A stretch of 64,000 nucleotides of DNA from Osedax frankpressi (GCA_964035775.1 OZ038313.1:14317805-14381804), one strand, 5' to 3'. Shown: positions 26,445 to 39,689, counted from the stretch's first letter. Notes: generated by a model not told the origin, from the sequence alone. Translations and numbers: made by a program.

Positions 26445-28955
26445 TTGAATTAATACTACAGTATATCGCATTACATATCAATATGAATGTAAGCCGAATA
26501 TATAAATATAAACGTTAATTTAAGTTCATGTAGTGAAAATGATTTTATTGATATCGAAATTTATTAAAACAGATATTTTAGTTTTATTTATAATATTATA
26601 ATTTTCTATCTATTTTAAAAGTTTGTATTTACTTAGATGAAGATAATATTTTATTTTATTATAATTCATATATATATATATATATATATATATCCTTTAT
26701 GTAATAATAGGAAAAAAGTTAAGGAATTTATTATAATATCATTCTTAAAACTATTGTTTTTTTAATATGTAATTTATATTTATTATAATTTATACTCGAA
26801 ATATTCATAAAAATAATAGCATATATATGTTTGTGTGTGTGTGTTAGTGTGTGTTTGTATGATTGTGCGGGTATACTAATATAATTATATATGCTATGGA
26901 ATACAATGTATGTATATGATATATATAACTGTGGTTTGTAAATAAAAAATTATAATCGAACATATTTACATGTAAATTCCTAAGTTTTGTTCATATACGA
27001 TTATTCTACACAATATCACATCTGTAATTACATTTAAATGTAATTTACATCTAATTTGACGTCGAGTATATGGTAAAAACTTATAACTTCGCGATGACAT
27101 ATTTTTAAATGTATATATATTAATTTGTATAGCATATTAAGCAATGTTTATAAGTTGATTATACCTAGAATATTATAAGTATACTATTATATATATATAT
27201 ATATCATGAATTACAATAGTGTGTATATATTTATATTATTGAATTTTTGTAATTTTAAATGTTATAGTAAGGAATATATAATTTTATTCATACAGATTTC
27301 AACATAGTAATTATTTTTAAATATACTATTATATCTGTATACTGTAAATATTATAATAAAACCTATATAATATATCCAAATAATTGTTATCTTCCATTGT
27401 AATTTAAATATATTTAATATCCGTATTAAAACTACATACATCTTTAATTAATATATGGTTCATTTGTTATCTCTTTGGACATTCTTTCTTGTCTGCAAAA
27501 ATATATAATTTAACTATCGATAATTATCATTATTGTTTATGAATATTTGAAAATTAACGAAGATATAAGATATATGTTAAAAAGAATATTCAAAGTATAT
27601 TATAAAATGAACCTCGAAAGGGAATGGCGTATGTAAATAATTATCAATAACATATCGATAATTCAAAAGTATTCAGAAAAAATGTATATTTCTGATAATT
27701 CTTATAATAATTTACGAGTAGCATGAAATCTCATAGTAAGATATTTTCTTTCAATAATTAATAATGATGTGAACTACAAATATTAAAAAATAACTCATAT
27801 TGGTTAATGATAAACTATAGTTTACTAATCTAATTATAACTTATAATATAAAGTGAAAGTTAAGAAATAATAATGTCAAATATGACCAAATATATTTATA
27901 TTATATATGTGGATATGGATACAATGCTATTGGTCGATATGTTTAGCATATAATTATGATAGATATGATAGATATAATTATGATTTATATGTGATTGATT
28001 ACATGGGACATTTCCAATTCTAAATATAAACATTTGTATATTCTATATATAGAATATAGTCTTAATAGATGTGTCATCTTATCTAGTATTAAATTAATTC
28101 AATAACAAATAGAATCTTAATATGAAAATTCAAGAAGTAATGGAAATATAACAAATTAAAATAGCAGTAACAAATATCAACTATAGATATTCATATTTAT
28201 ACTTTCTTCTGATAAGGATATAACGAATAGTAACTGTTTGTATGTGAAATATATATTATTGATAGAATCCTGATATGACAGTTCATATTGTATTGACATA
28301 TAAAAGCTAGTTATCTGAGAGTATTTATGATACCTGAAATAAAATCGTGTGGTACAATAATTGTTCACCTAAGCGATTAACACGTAATCGATTGTTTCTT
28401 TTTAAGTTATGGATTACATTAATGCTCTTTTGAGAAGCACAAAGCATATATTCAATGAAGATACGACAAATATAATATATGTATAGTTGCAATGTAAAAT
28501 TACATGTAAGAAGTATGCTAATAGATATAGGTAATTGCTTAATATACACGAAAAGCGACATATATACTAATGTTATATCATTATATAATAGATGGTATAT
28601 AGTTAATCTTCTAAGTATTTCCTATCTTAACTACTCTTTATGAATTACCTATATTAACAGTCGTAACGAATAATTACATTATGACATACCTGATTGTAAC
28701 GATAAAGTGCACCCTAAAGTCAATATAAATATAATAAGATAGCATAGCATGATAACATAACATATCCCTTATAATACTAGTTAATTTATAATTTAAATTA
28801 TAATGAATCATTTCATAAAAGTATCCGAAAATGTTAATAGTAAATAATCCTCTATATATACAGAAATATAATTAAAAGAAAAACTTTGTACAAAACGACA
28901 TGAAATCAAATGTGATCATTTATTGTGAACTCAACTATATAATTGCTTTAGACAA
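25932..28955. other. AT-rich intergenic sequence
   Basis: Holds a composite TA/ATAATTTATAC repeat at about 26300-26441, (TA)n at 26668-26692, a (TG)n-like patch at 26830-26855, and TAAACTATAGTTTA at 27811-27824. Short open frames at 28177-28561 on the minus strand show no family signature. No gene supported. Confidence 0.5.
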
Positions 28956-29150
28956 TCACATGAAATAATAATATACACACACAAATACATGTGCAGTGCA
29001 CATTGTGCACACACATACATATATACAAATATGCATACATATATACATGTAAACAAACATACAGCATGTGTACATATATAAATATATGCATACATACATA
29101 TATATATATACCATATATATATATATATATTTGGTATATAGCATATATAC
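28956..29150. repeat. CA/TA-rich simple sequence with a hairpin
   Basis: Mixed CACATA and TATA words, with TGCAGTGCACATTGTGCAC at about 28991. TATATACC and GGTATATA flank a (TA)n tract at 29103-29140 and can pair. Confidence 0.6.
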
Positions 29151-29375
29151 TTATTATAAAGAATTATAGGAAATATAATAAAGCTATATTCATGGGTCCG
29201 AAGAATTCTTGCATATATTTATATTCTTATATTCATAGATTAGTATATCTAAATGCGTGCGAAATTATCATTGAAATAGGTATACAAACTCTAATTCAGT
29301 GTTATAGTTTGATTTCATATATACAAACTTTATTTTTCATTAATATGTTATATTAAAAAAGTAATTTATTATATT

Positions 29376-30030
29376 ATGGAGTGTATAGAAAATGACGGTA
29401 ACACACGAAAAGATAAAGTAACATCCCTGTCGCCTGCAGTATGTATTTAAATTTAATATATTATTATAGTTATTTTATTATGAGCTTTTTTATTATATAT
29501 AATTTATAGTGTTTTGAAATAGTTCTACAAGTAAATATCATATATTATATATATTGTTATACTATAATTATAAATAAATATAATATGTGATGATATTACA
29601 ATTATTATTCATGTTTGCAAATGTAATTATTATAAAGTTAAAATGTATAAATTAGCTGTAAAATATTATATAGCTATGAATTATATAATACATTTCAAAA
29701 GTGTAAAATAATTAAATCCACAATAAAATAATAGGATTCAATACTAAATTGTATATTGTTTTTTAAATTAATATTTAATAAATATTTAATAAATATAGTT
29801 TCTAATACATAATATAACTTAACTAAATAAAATGATCAAATTTACATTAAGTTTTAATTTTAAGTTTAGGTTTAATAATGTTATTATAGAATATTAATTA
29901 TCCAATTATGTTTAAATGTATAGGTCCACGTCATCGTAGTCATAATAATGCAAGCAATAAACAGTTTAAAGTAAACGTAAAATATATAGAAAGTTTAAAA
30001 ATTTATGAACCAGATAAATATAATGGATAA
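29376..30030 (+). other. Weak candidate exons of an unrecognised small gene
   Basis: An ATG at 29376 opens 21 codons (MECIENDGNTRKDKVTSLSP then A) and meets a good donor GTATGT at 29439. At 29924, after an acceptor TATAG, a frame runs 34 codons to TAA at 30028 (PRHRSHNNASNKQFKVNVKY and onward). The phases of these two pieces do not match directly, so at least one more exon or another donor would be needed. No homology is recognised. They may be chance open frames. Confidence 0.2.
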
Positions 30031-30389
30031 AAAGTGATAAAAGCAAATTAGTATAAAGCATAAATCTATTAATAAAATTAAAATTTCGAAAGTAACTGTA
30101 TAGAAATACCCAAGAACTATATATATTATTTCTTTATTAACGGATCTATTATATACTTTAGGCAATCCAAAGCATTACTATGTGAGAGGTTTTCTTGATA
30201 ATTAAAGGTAACCATAATATTGAAATTAGATTTGTTGTTGAATTGCATATAGTTAAACTTGCTTCCCACTAGAAATCTGTAAGTAGCTGAAAATCACTAT
30301 TTAGATTTTTAATTCAAAATCCTAAAATTTTTCTGAACATCGATGACGATTTTTTCAACACTTTCGGATAACACTTTCAATTTACATGA

Positions 30390-30660
30390 AATATAAACAA
30401 CGACCTACGGGAAAGCCTAGATTCCTACCTTGGAAGGATGGCGTTTAGCAGCCGCTTTTACTGTTACCAATCATGCTGAGTGACCTAGCAACTGCTCCTC
30501 GCACCGGATAGTCCGGAAATGTTGTGTTTGTTCGGTTTCGCGAAGCTAAGTGATTTCACTCATCATCTTTGGCTTTTTCGGTGTCAGATACATCCATTCT
30601 TGTTTGTAATGCGTGGGAAGTATCCAGGGTGCTGATACTTGTACAGGCGGTTTTGTATAC
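30390..30660. other. GC-richer island of unknown nature
   Basis: About 270 bases with balanced composition, including CTCGCACCGGATAGTCCGGA at about 30499, a partial inverted repeat. No tRNA-like box pair and no coding frame is evident. The downstream 30800-30900 segment resembles 19045-19130. It may be a decayed mobile element. Confidence 0.3.
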
Positions 30661-33600
30661 ATACTTTGTTTTTGTTATTAAATGTGAAATAAGAAATTAT
30701 TTTCTGTAATTACACTGTATTTGAAATATATGATATGTTTAATTATGTTATTTATATGTTATATTAATATTGTTTTGAGACAATTTGTACATCATTTTAG
30801 GATAAAAATTGGAATGCTCGATATCGGAAATAATGACTTTTTAGGTAACAAAATGAATTTGTGTAAAAAATGAGTTGCTGAGATTTTCATTTCCAACGCA
30901 AGTTATAACATTTATCGAACTAACCTCTAAAGAGTATTAATGATTATAATATATCTTAATATTATAGTATATATTCTGTATTATAATTTATTTTATAATA
31001 TATATATATATTATATAAATATATACTCTTTTATATCATATTTATTATAATATATATATAAATAGATAAAACTTTATATAGCATAAGCAATTTAAACCTT
31101 TGGTTTTATTATTATAAAGTAATTACCATTAGTGATTCCATATCCTGCATTATCTAAAAAAGTCCATAAATATAATAATATAACATTATATAACCTCGAG
31201 CCAAAAGATTGAATTCTTGGATCCTCTTGGCAGAACATTAATTTGTAATTTTTGTATTTAAATGTATTCCAAGTATCGAATTTCAATATTTACATTGTAC
31301 ATATATATTATTTATAATATACACATATTTATACTGTATATAGAATACAAATTATACATTATATTAGATAATTGTTAATATTATGTGATATGATAATTAA
31401 TTTTTAAAATATTTATTCATTCATATAAGAAATATAAAGATTAAAATTGTTTTATTTAATTTTAAGTCATTGAATTTGACCTAAAATAACTGTAATTTTA
31501 TCAATATTTGCTTACAAAATACCCGCTTGAACATATTGTTAGCTTCCTTTTATAGCTTCTCTTCGCCTATACATTATATTATCTATTACATTAATTAGAT
31601 CAAATTAATAAGTTATTTTTAACTTCATTATGTTAGTTAATATGGTAGATATAATTGGTTCAATTATAAGTATGGTATACAACCGAATGCTTATTTAAAT
31701 TAATATAGATTTGTGATTATTAAAATTAAATTGTATTAATAATATACCTAATCCTAAAATAAGTTTATATCTTATAAACTTATAAACTCAGTCATTATTA
31801 TTATTACATCTATAGAGTAAATTTGATAAAATATTATGAAACCATAATGCATACTTTGATATATCCAGAAATAATATATTTTGTTGTGTATTCTGTTTTT
31901 AAAAATGGTTTATGATGTAAAAACTATGACCTCACTTGTTCTAAGCTCTATGAAAGCAAATTCAAGTCCATAAACGTAAAACTAAAGCCTGTTAATTATA
32001 TTTTATCTGAACATAGATATTGTATTGATCATCATATCTATATACCAGGGATAATATATAAATTCAAATAATATTATATATGCATATATTATATAATTAA
32101 TCAATATACTGACAATGCACAACTATATGATCAATAACGTATTGTTTTAGAGGAATACCCTTCTTGACAATAGTAATTCCCATAATTTGGTAATAAACAA
32201 TTACATAATACATTACGATGTTAATATATTTACCGCGCCTATTCTAGATAACAAAATTACTTTGCTATTTTTATATCGTAGATTATGGTGAAATGCTTGC
32301 TTTAATTGTAGCAGATTGCGTATAGTGTTGACTTCGGGTAAAACTTCTCTGCGTGTGCATTTTATTGATTTGTTGCGTTATTTAGTTGAAATTAATAAGT
32401 TATTCATGTTAAGTTATGTTAATTATTATGATAGGCGTAATGTAAATAATTGATTCTTACAATGGTTGATCTCATAAATAATTAATGTTTACATTTCGTA
32501 ATCGAACTGAATATAATAATTGAGCATACAATTGTTATCTATGATGTTTTTACTCATAAATACTGAACATGTAAAGCCAGCTTAGCATTTTCACAATAAC
32601 AATTAAAGCAATTCTAGAGTAATTTATGAAATTATTATATTTAAGAATTGTTAAAATTATAGATTATAAATATTTATGATATAATATTATCTGATCTGAT
32701 ATAAAATAATATAATTATACCTTGAAACATATTGTGTATTTTTGTAATATGTATAATTTTTATAGATTATTTTTGGAAGGTGATCTAAATTGACAACATA
32801 ATTATAACCGATTTTAAAATTGATGTTACTTTAAATTTTGATCAATTTTTTTAAAGGAATGTACTGATTTTATAAAATAAAATAAAATTATTTATCTAAA
32901 TAAATCAGCATACATTATATCATATGCTGTATTTATAGCCCAATAGTTTCTATGTAAATATAATTGTATTCATTATATGATCTGTATTGAAATAATAAAG
33001 GTTTAGCTAATGAATAATATATTAAATATGATATATTTGTCCTCATATTACATATTATTATAAAATAATAGAAATGTATTAAATATATCATATAGATAGA
33101 ATAATATATAGCCTTAAAAATATTTTATTTAAAAATATAATCTGAAATATTTACACAATTTCTTAATAAAAATTATTTCATTGAATATTTATAATATAAA
33201 TAAAATTTGAAATAAATAATTAATAATTATTATGTAAATAGTTAAAGAATATTTGTGACATAACTATTTTTATTTAATCTATTCATAGATAAGAACAATA
33301 AATTATCTATTTTTAGGAGCAGAGCAATTTATATATAATTAATCCTATACGCTTCTACGAGTTTCTGTTATTATCTATGATTTACATTACAGATTAATAT
33401 ACATATGTATATATGTATATATATATATATATGTATATATGTATATGTATATATATAAATAAATATGTTTATATATATTATACATAACTATTTATATATA
33501 TATTACTGATATAATACATATTATTCATTCTATCTAGCATATGTCAGTTTAGTTTGCTGTTTGCTGTACATGTGAAATAATCTAGGATGATGATTTACAC

Positions 33601-33750
33601 TCGATAATAGAATGCATCTGATTTCTAGCAAGTGCATTACATTATCAGCCTCCAATCGCCGAATAAATAATAAAAATTATTCTGGGATTACATCAGCTCA
33701 TAGATTGTACTTTTTTAGAGACGATTATTAAAATAAGTAAAACTTGCAAT
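30661..33750. other. AT-rich sequence upstream of the small heat shock protein gene
   Basis: No gene recognised. A minus-strand frame at 31092-31286 has no family signature. Imperfect (TA)n near 33415-33460. A CCAAT lies at about 33652, 100 bases before the heat shock protein start; I see no good run of GAA/TTC heat shock element units. Confidence 0.45.
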
Positions 33751-36700
33751 ATGTCTAGAAAGTAAGTAATTGTATTATAATGTGTTTAGTGGATAATATA
33801 AAATTGAGTTCATAAATTAACAATATTTATATCTTTATAATTTAGTGTTTAGTTTTTTTAAATAGTTTATCTGCACAATTGGAATTTTATTAGCTTTAAC
33901 ATTACGCAATAGCATTATCATACAATCAGTTATGTACCACTCCGCGTACCTTATTCTAGAATTAAAACAAAACCACGTTTTGTTATGTAATTATTTCTAG
34001 AAACTTGCGCCGATCATCTTCTACCAAACCTGTCCGCAATTCTACTTACATTTGATGATTTACCAACCAGAGTTTCTGTAAATAGAGCCACGTTGGTCCC
34101 GTATCTCTCCCGCGGACGACGTTATCCTCGCACTTTCCTTTCGCAGGCGGTGTTTCGCAAGATCCTTTCCAGCGCGAAAAACTCGGGCAAAAGTCGTCGA
34201 CACAGCGCCATTACCTACGAAACCGTCGAGAAGTCGACGCTCGAAATCGACGCAGAACGCGACGCCGCATTCGAGTTCCGCAAACAACAATGGCAGGTGA
34301 TGGTCGCATCAACGCCTGCCATCAAACAATGGAATTTGATATGCAACGATAACGCATCTAAATCACAAATTAAATTATATTTAATATTCCCGAGTACGCC
34401 TATACCTATATATTAATCTAGATAGATTTAGATAGACGATAATAATGATTCTAAAATAAAAATGCTCTCACAATATTAGTAAAAGTATTGTTACCACTTT
34501 TAAATACCCGACTTGAATTGCGAGTGTAATTAACAATCTATTCTAAGTGAAAGTTAACCTCCAGGAATTTCTAAGAGATTCTAGGATGTGAATAACTCTC
34601 CGCTTTAATCGCAGCATGAGCTGGAGGCGATGAGTGAGTTCCTCGTCATCAAGTCAGCCCAGGAACAACGACAAGAGGGCATCGAGAATCCCATCGACAC
34701 CGCGTATATCGGCGAATCAAAAGATGGCAAACCGGTTAAAGCCATAGTATAGCTGTTGTAGCGGTTATTATGTGGTAATGTATTATTGTAAGCTAGTAAT
34801 AAATATGCTATGCATAGATTGTGGCTATCTGTGCTTCAAGTAAAAGTTCTACACAATTATTGAGCTATATAAATACTTTGTACTCATATTAATGTATATA
34901 ATATATATATCATATATTATATATATAAATAAATATCTATTTAAAACAAACTGAAAAATAATTTTATAATCCATTATAGAATATTTATTAATTTAAATAA
35001 TATTGAAGTGGTGTTCATTTAAAAAGTATTTAGAAATAATTGATGCATTTAAAATTTACATTCAGTGAATATATTAAATTATATATAGATCTCACTTACA
35101 TTTTTTACCTTAAATATATTATAATTAAATTATTAAAACTTAAGTATAACAACAATACTTAAACTAATTTCCATAATTAAAAGAGGTTATATTTAAGTAT
35201 TTTATTATTGTCTTAAAAAAATACTAGCATAGATTCAAGATTAATATTGGCTTACATTCTTACTTACTGAATCTTAGAGGATATTTTGAAATTAATTTGA
35301 ATTTCCAAAATTTGTTTCTGATATTTATTAATATTCATAAAGCAAGAGGAACTACCTATTATTAAGTATTACTCTCTTATTTTAGATAATAATGTATAGA
35401 TGTATTATTTAGTTTTAACAATATTTTATTTTATTATATAATATAATGAAGTTATTTTAATGTATTAAATAATAATATATTTATAATTTTAATAATTTAA
35501 AATATATTTACATAGTTATTCCAATAACCATAGAATACATTAATAGCTCTTATCATCTCTAGTAATTGACAATCTAGTTCTGAGTATATTAATTATTTTC
35601 AAATGAACATTAAAGTGTTTCTTATTTAATTAATACTAAAAATAAGATTTAAATGATATTTTGTTATATAATTATTACAATTCTTAAAACCGAATTAGTT
35701 ATAAATAAGATGAATAATATTCGTTTTATCTTTTTGCAGTTAGATATATTATAGATTTCTCAGTGTCAGCCAATGTTAATCTTGGGTATCAGCTAATGGC
35801 ACAGTAATATAGAAGTTAGGTTTAATCTCTGTATATTAGAAATATGGATAACGAATTTATTCCTGAATTTTTTAAAAAATGATTAGTATAAAATGTAATC
35901 ATGGCGTTGATTTGAATTAACACACATAATTACATATATTATTTATCTTTTACTTCTAATAATATTGTTGAAGGTATTGAAAGGAGTATTCGATGTACGA
36001 CATTTTGAGTCCAAGGATATTGAATTGAAAGTCGAAAATAATCTATTGACGCTAGAGGCTATTCACACTGACGTTAGAGATATTTAGATGTCACTGTTAA
36101 ACAATGAAATTTTCTATAAAAAAATAATAGTTTAATATTAATAATAATCTATACACATATCAAGAGTATTGATCAACTTCAACCATAATAAAGATAGATG
36201 ACGAAAAAACCCAAACCCTCTCTATTATTCCCTAAACTCTAGTTAGATTTGATATATATATCACTGCCATTATCTAAACAGCTTTGTAATGTCTAATACC
36301 TTCAACTTAACATTTTATACAATGTACTCTTTATCACTATGTGCTCCTTCTGTCAAATACTCTATTTTACATCTATCTCTCACTTTCAATGGATGACAAT
36401 ATCTCACCACATTATTTAGACTCTTTATAGAGCCTAACTGTCTTTCAATACCTTATACCCAACATCTCAACGCCTCTCTCAAACTGTTAATCTTCAAACA
36501 TCTCAACAACTTTATTTAGCTTTAAATCATCAAACATCTCGACACCTTCTTTTACACAAAACCCTAACATAGGATAATGACGATAAACTCTACCGTAAGA
36601 AGATTGTACGCAAACTGAACCTGCCAAACTTTGTCGATCCCACCAACTTGCAGTGCGACCTAGAGGCTGGCTTAGTTACCGTCGAAATCCCGTTGAGAGT

Positions 36701-38180
36701 AGCTCGCATGCCACCGCCCAAACCAAAAGGTTCTTTGAGTTTAACTCAATTACTAGATACCATATGGAATTCATCCGCACGGACTAGTAGCTTAAATCCA
36801 GGCCATATTTAATAATTGATTGCGTAATTATTTTGCATAACCGGAAAACATTGAGAGTAATTTCTTTTCAAGAATTTTAAACAAAATAATTACTTTTATA
36901 TTATTTTCTTTTAAAAAAGCAAAGACTCTATTAAATTATTACCTACAGCATTTGTGGGATATGCAATAAGAAGATATATGTTTTGAAATGAAAGTGTTAT
37001 ATTGGTATACTATTTAGATCATTTGTATAGTTTTATTTCACTAAAAAATATTTCTTTACATTGAATATAATAATGACTAATACCAATATTATTATATAAT
37101 TTAATTTGAATATTTTTCAATTTAGAAAAATCTCAAATTATAAACATTAATTCTACACAATTTTGTTCTAAAGCTAATTAGGTATTTATTATTAAATACC
37201 CAATTAACGTGGTCACCATTTGTTTACAGGAGACAACGTCTACGCTATCAGCCGGTCCCCTACCTCCCACCGACGGCGCTTCTGTCTAGCCTTCTCACTC
37301 GGCGACAAAGTAAAAAAAGACTCGGTATCTGTCGGAGTGGAAAATGGTATCGGTCCATTGCAGGTTTTAGTTTGTTTTTATAAATTACCAATATTTTCTC
37401 TGCGCATGCAGTCAGTATTAAACGAATACACATATTAATAAGCATATCTTAATATATATTTATATATTAATATACATGTGTATGTTAATATATAGGGGCA
37501 TATTAATACAGAGATATATGCTAATACTAGTATATATCAGTACGCTATTTCTTCTATATAATAGCATTGTTGTTAATTAACTATTTATATAAACTGCAAA
37601 TTATATTTCATACAATCTAATAAATTATATTTTTGATTTTATGTTGTATCAATGTTCTATTTAGTTATCTTTATAATATCTTCTTAAATTTAGTATTTAT
37701 ATTATTATTATATTTAGTAAAATATGTCTTTTATAGCAATAATTTTATTATAATTGAATATAAAATATAATACTTTTATATTTATTGTATATAAATATAC
37801 CTTTTTGAATAGCGAATGTGTAATATATATTTCTTTACTTTTTGCCATATTCATATCCTAATAACGCAATAATCTCACGTTATAGTCACATCGATACCAT
37901 ATTAAAGTTGCATCGCTGCTCAATTTGAATTACATCATTACCTAAACAGCTTTGTAATGTCCAACACCTTCAGCTTAACATCTAATTCGAATTGTATCAA
38001 ATTCCGCGAAGTTAAGAGAGCGAACCTCTCGTATTACAGATATGCGCGACGATGATGAACGACGACGCCGTCAAGAAGGAGTTTATAGTGCCCGACGACG
38101 TCGTGGTCACCGAGGTCATTCACGACCTCAACGACCACGGCCAGCTCTCGATCACGGTATACGTACAAGACGAGAAGTGA
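33751..38180 (+). CDS. Small heat shock protein with two alpha-crystallin domains (flatworm p40-like)
   Basis: An ATP-independent holdase chaperone. Seven coding exons join in frame: 33751-33761, 34071-34296, 34615-34734, 35974-36072, 36573-36729, 37230-37363 and 38040-38180 (TGA), giving 295 residues. Exon 1 is only ATGTCTAGAAA before donor GTAAGT; its two spare bases fit acceptor 34070. The N-terminal region ends in FEFRKQQWQHELEAMSEF, helical in look. Domain 1 is residues about 113-200 (KDGKPVLKGVFDVRHFESKD, IELKVENNLLTLEA, LQCDLEAGLVTVEIPL). Domain 2 is residues about 206-295 (FCLAFSLGDKVKKDSVSVGV, FIVPDDVVVTEVIHDL, GQLSITVYV). Both keep the G-x-L/A-G-L sheet motif. Double domains are known for parasitic flatworms. 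The weakest points are exon 1 and the GTTAAA donor of exon 3. An AATAAA lies at 38446. DNAJC24 lies tail-to-tail downstream. Confidence 0.88.
34735..35973 (+). other. Intron 3 of the small heat shock protein gene
   Basis: 1239 bases, AT-rich, no repeat or nested gene recognised. Confidence 0.7.
36269..36313 (+). repeat. 45-bp sequence in intron 4, shared with intron 6
   Basis: Begins ATTATCTAAACAGCTTTGTA and ends TTCAACTTAACAT. It matches 37937-37981 with four differences, all transitions. It lies 259 bases before exon 5. Later in this intron, near 36468, 36492 and 36530, CAACATCTCAACGCC-like words recur in pyrimidine-rich sequence. Confidence 0.85.
37937..37981 (+). repeat. 45-bp sequence in intron 6, shared with intron 4
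   Basis: Begins ATTACCTAAACAGCTTTGTA and ends TTCAGCTTAACAT. Partner of 36269-36313, same orientation, 58 bases before exon 7. Confidence 0.85.
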
Positions 38181-39135
38181 TCGGGGCGGAACTCGGAAGG
38201 CAGTACGGACAACGAGGCGAGGCGAGACACTGGAGAGTTCACCTAGATTTGTAGCTAGGCGAAGCGAACTCGAATGTAGGCCTCGGTACGGACGCTACTG
38301 GGTGATAAAGCGAACACTATAAGTCTTAATGTAAGTATGATTTGCGATTATGGAGAATCAAGGGAAATGATATAGAGGACTTGGTAAAAACGTAAATAGG
38401 AATGGAAATGAACTGTATAAGTTTGTTATTTTAAATAGAATGGGAAATAAAAAGCTAGTTGTTTGGGAAATGGATTATATAAAACAAAACAATAATTGTA
38501 GAACCTATATCTTACTTTTCTACTATATTTATGGATTACGTGCAATTTGCGAGAAGACTGAAGCCAAAAAGATCATGGTTATTTGATGTAATGTCTATTT
38601 GTCTACTATGTATTAAAAATAAGGTATCAAATGGATTTATTACGTATGAAAAATTGTCTACAAACTCTTTCTAAGTAAGAACTAGTTTAATTTAAACAAA
38701 TTTAATAATAATGAGATTTTACGTATTTTATGGTTGTATTAATCATATCACATTATTATCTAGTATGTATATTTTATTTAATACTATGCAACGCTTTGAT
38801 TTGCCAACTATATTATTTATAAATATATGTACACAATCATAATTAAAGTTTTAATATTGTATGTATATTTAATACATTACAATACTCATATATTTTACCT
38901 GCATGTTTTTTTTATTTATTATATTTTCATGTGTTAACTTGAAAAACTAGCCTTGTCTTAAATTTAATATGTAAATAAAATTTTATTATTATAACAAAAT
39001 TTCAATAATTATTGCATTCTTTATTATTATATAACATGAAGTAAAAAGTTGTTTTCATTTATCACAAATGAATAATCTTGACATAAAAAGTCGTAGATTC
39101 ATAGCTTTAGATACAAATCAGAAACGCGGCCTAAA
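38181..39135. other. Spacer between two convergent genes
   Basis: Holds the 3' UTR of the small heat shock protein gene, with AATAAA at 38446-38451, and the minus-strand poly(A) signal of DNAJC24 (TTTATT at 39020-39025). Nothing else recognised. Confidence 0.6.
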
Positions 39136-39689
39136 TTACATACGCTCGTTGTAATCTATTTGAACGCAAAGAGAGCATCCCGGGCAGAATACCAAACCCA
39201 CTCGACAATCATATTCCACGGAGGAGAGTTTATAGCTGTCTCCGCATTGGCACGTCGCCAGGAATTCCATGTCGGTGACGCCGTCGACTCCGTCGTTTAT
39301 TTCGCGTTTTATAAATTCCTCGATGTTGACCTCGTCGTGAATCGGCTGCCGAGGATTCGGCTTCGAGAACGCCTGCCACAGTGCGTCGTATTCGCTTCTC
39401 CTCTCGCAGTCGCCTAGGCAACGATAAGCCCGCAGCACATCGGCGAACATATAGCCTGAGCCACCCTTGTCTGGATGCTCTACCTTGGCTAACCTCCTGA
39501 AATGAGCTGCGTATCGCAACGCTACGATTGATCAATAATTCTTTGCGCAGATCATCGTATAAAATTGTATTTTAAGAATATTCACTCTATTACTACGATT
39601 ATATGCAGGTTTACATAGTAAGGTATACCTTTAATTTCATCTTGAGGAGCATCTTCGGTAACTCCCAGTATATCGTATAAATTATCCAT
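39136..39689 (-). CDS. DNAJC24: DnaJ homolog with CSL zinc finger, diphthamide biosynthesis protein 4
   Basis: Cytosolic J-protein known to help make diphthamide on elongation factor 2, passing electrons through a CSL zinc (iron) finger. Exon 1 is 39689-39629 (MDNLYDILGVTEDAPQDEIK plus one base). Exon 2 is 39506-39136, after a 122-base GT-AG intron. I chose acceptor GCAG at 39510-39507 because it gives EIKAHFRRLAKVEHPDK, with the usual spacing between helix II and HPD. The acceptor 15 bases upstream (39522) is also in frame but adds five residues. The product is 143 residues; the human protein is 148. The HPD motif is at residues 31-33. The zinc site is CQCG and CPGCSLC near the C-terminus. 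The hydrophobic signature VQIDY ends the finger. Confidence 0.9.

Noticed and set aside
30440-30620. tRNA-derived SINE
   Set aside because: No adequate A-box/B-box pair was found; GTTCGGTTTCGC only loosely resembles a B box.
34060-34290. Minus-strand frame of 76 residues
   Set aside because: Antisense shadow of exon 2 of the small heat shock protein gene; the plus strand fits the spliced gene model.
38042-38254. Arginine-rich 70-residue plus-strand frame
   Set aside because: Wrong frame of the last small heat shock protein exon. The frame from 38040 continues the domain and ends at TGA 38180.
39160-39417. Plus-strand frame of 85 residues
   Set aside because: Antisense of DNAJC24 exon 2.
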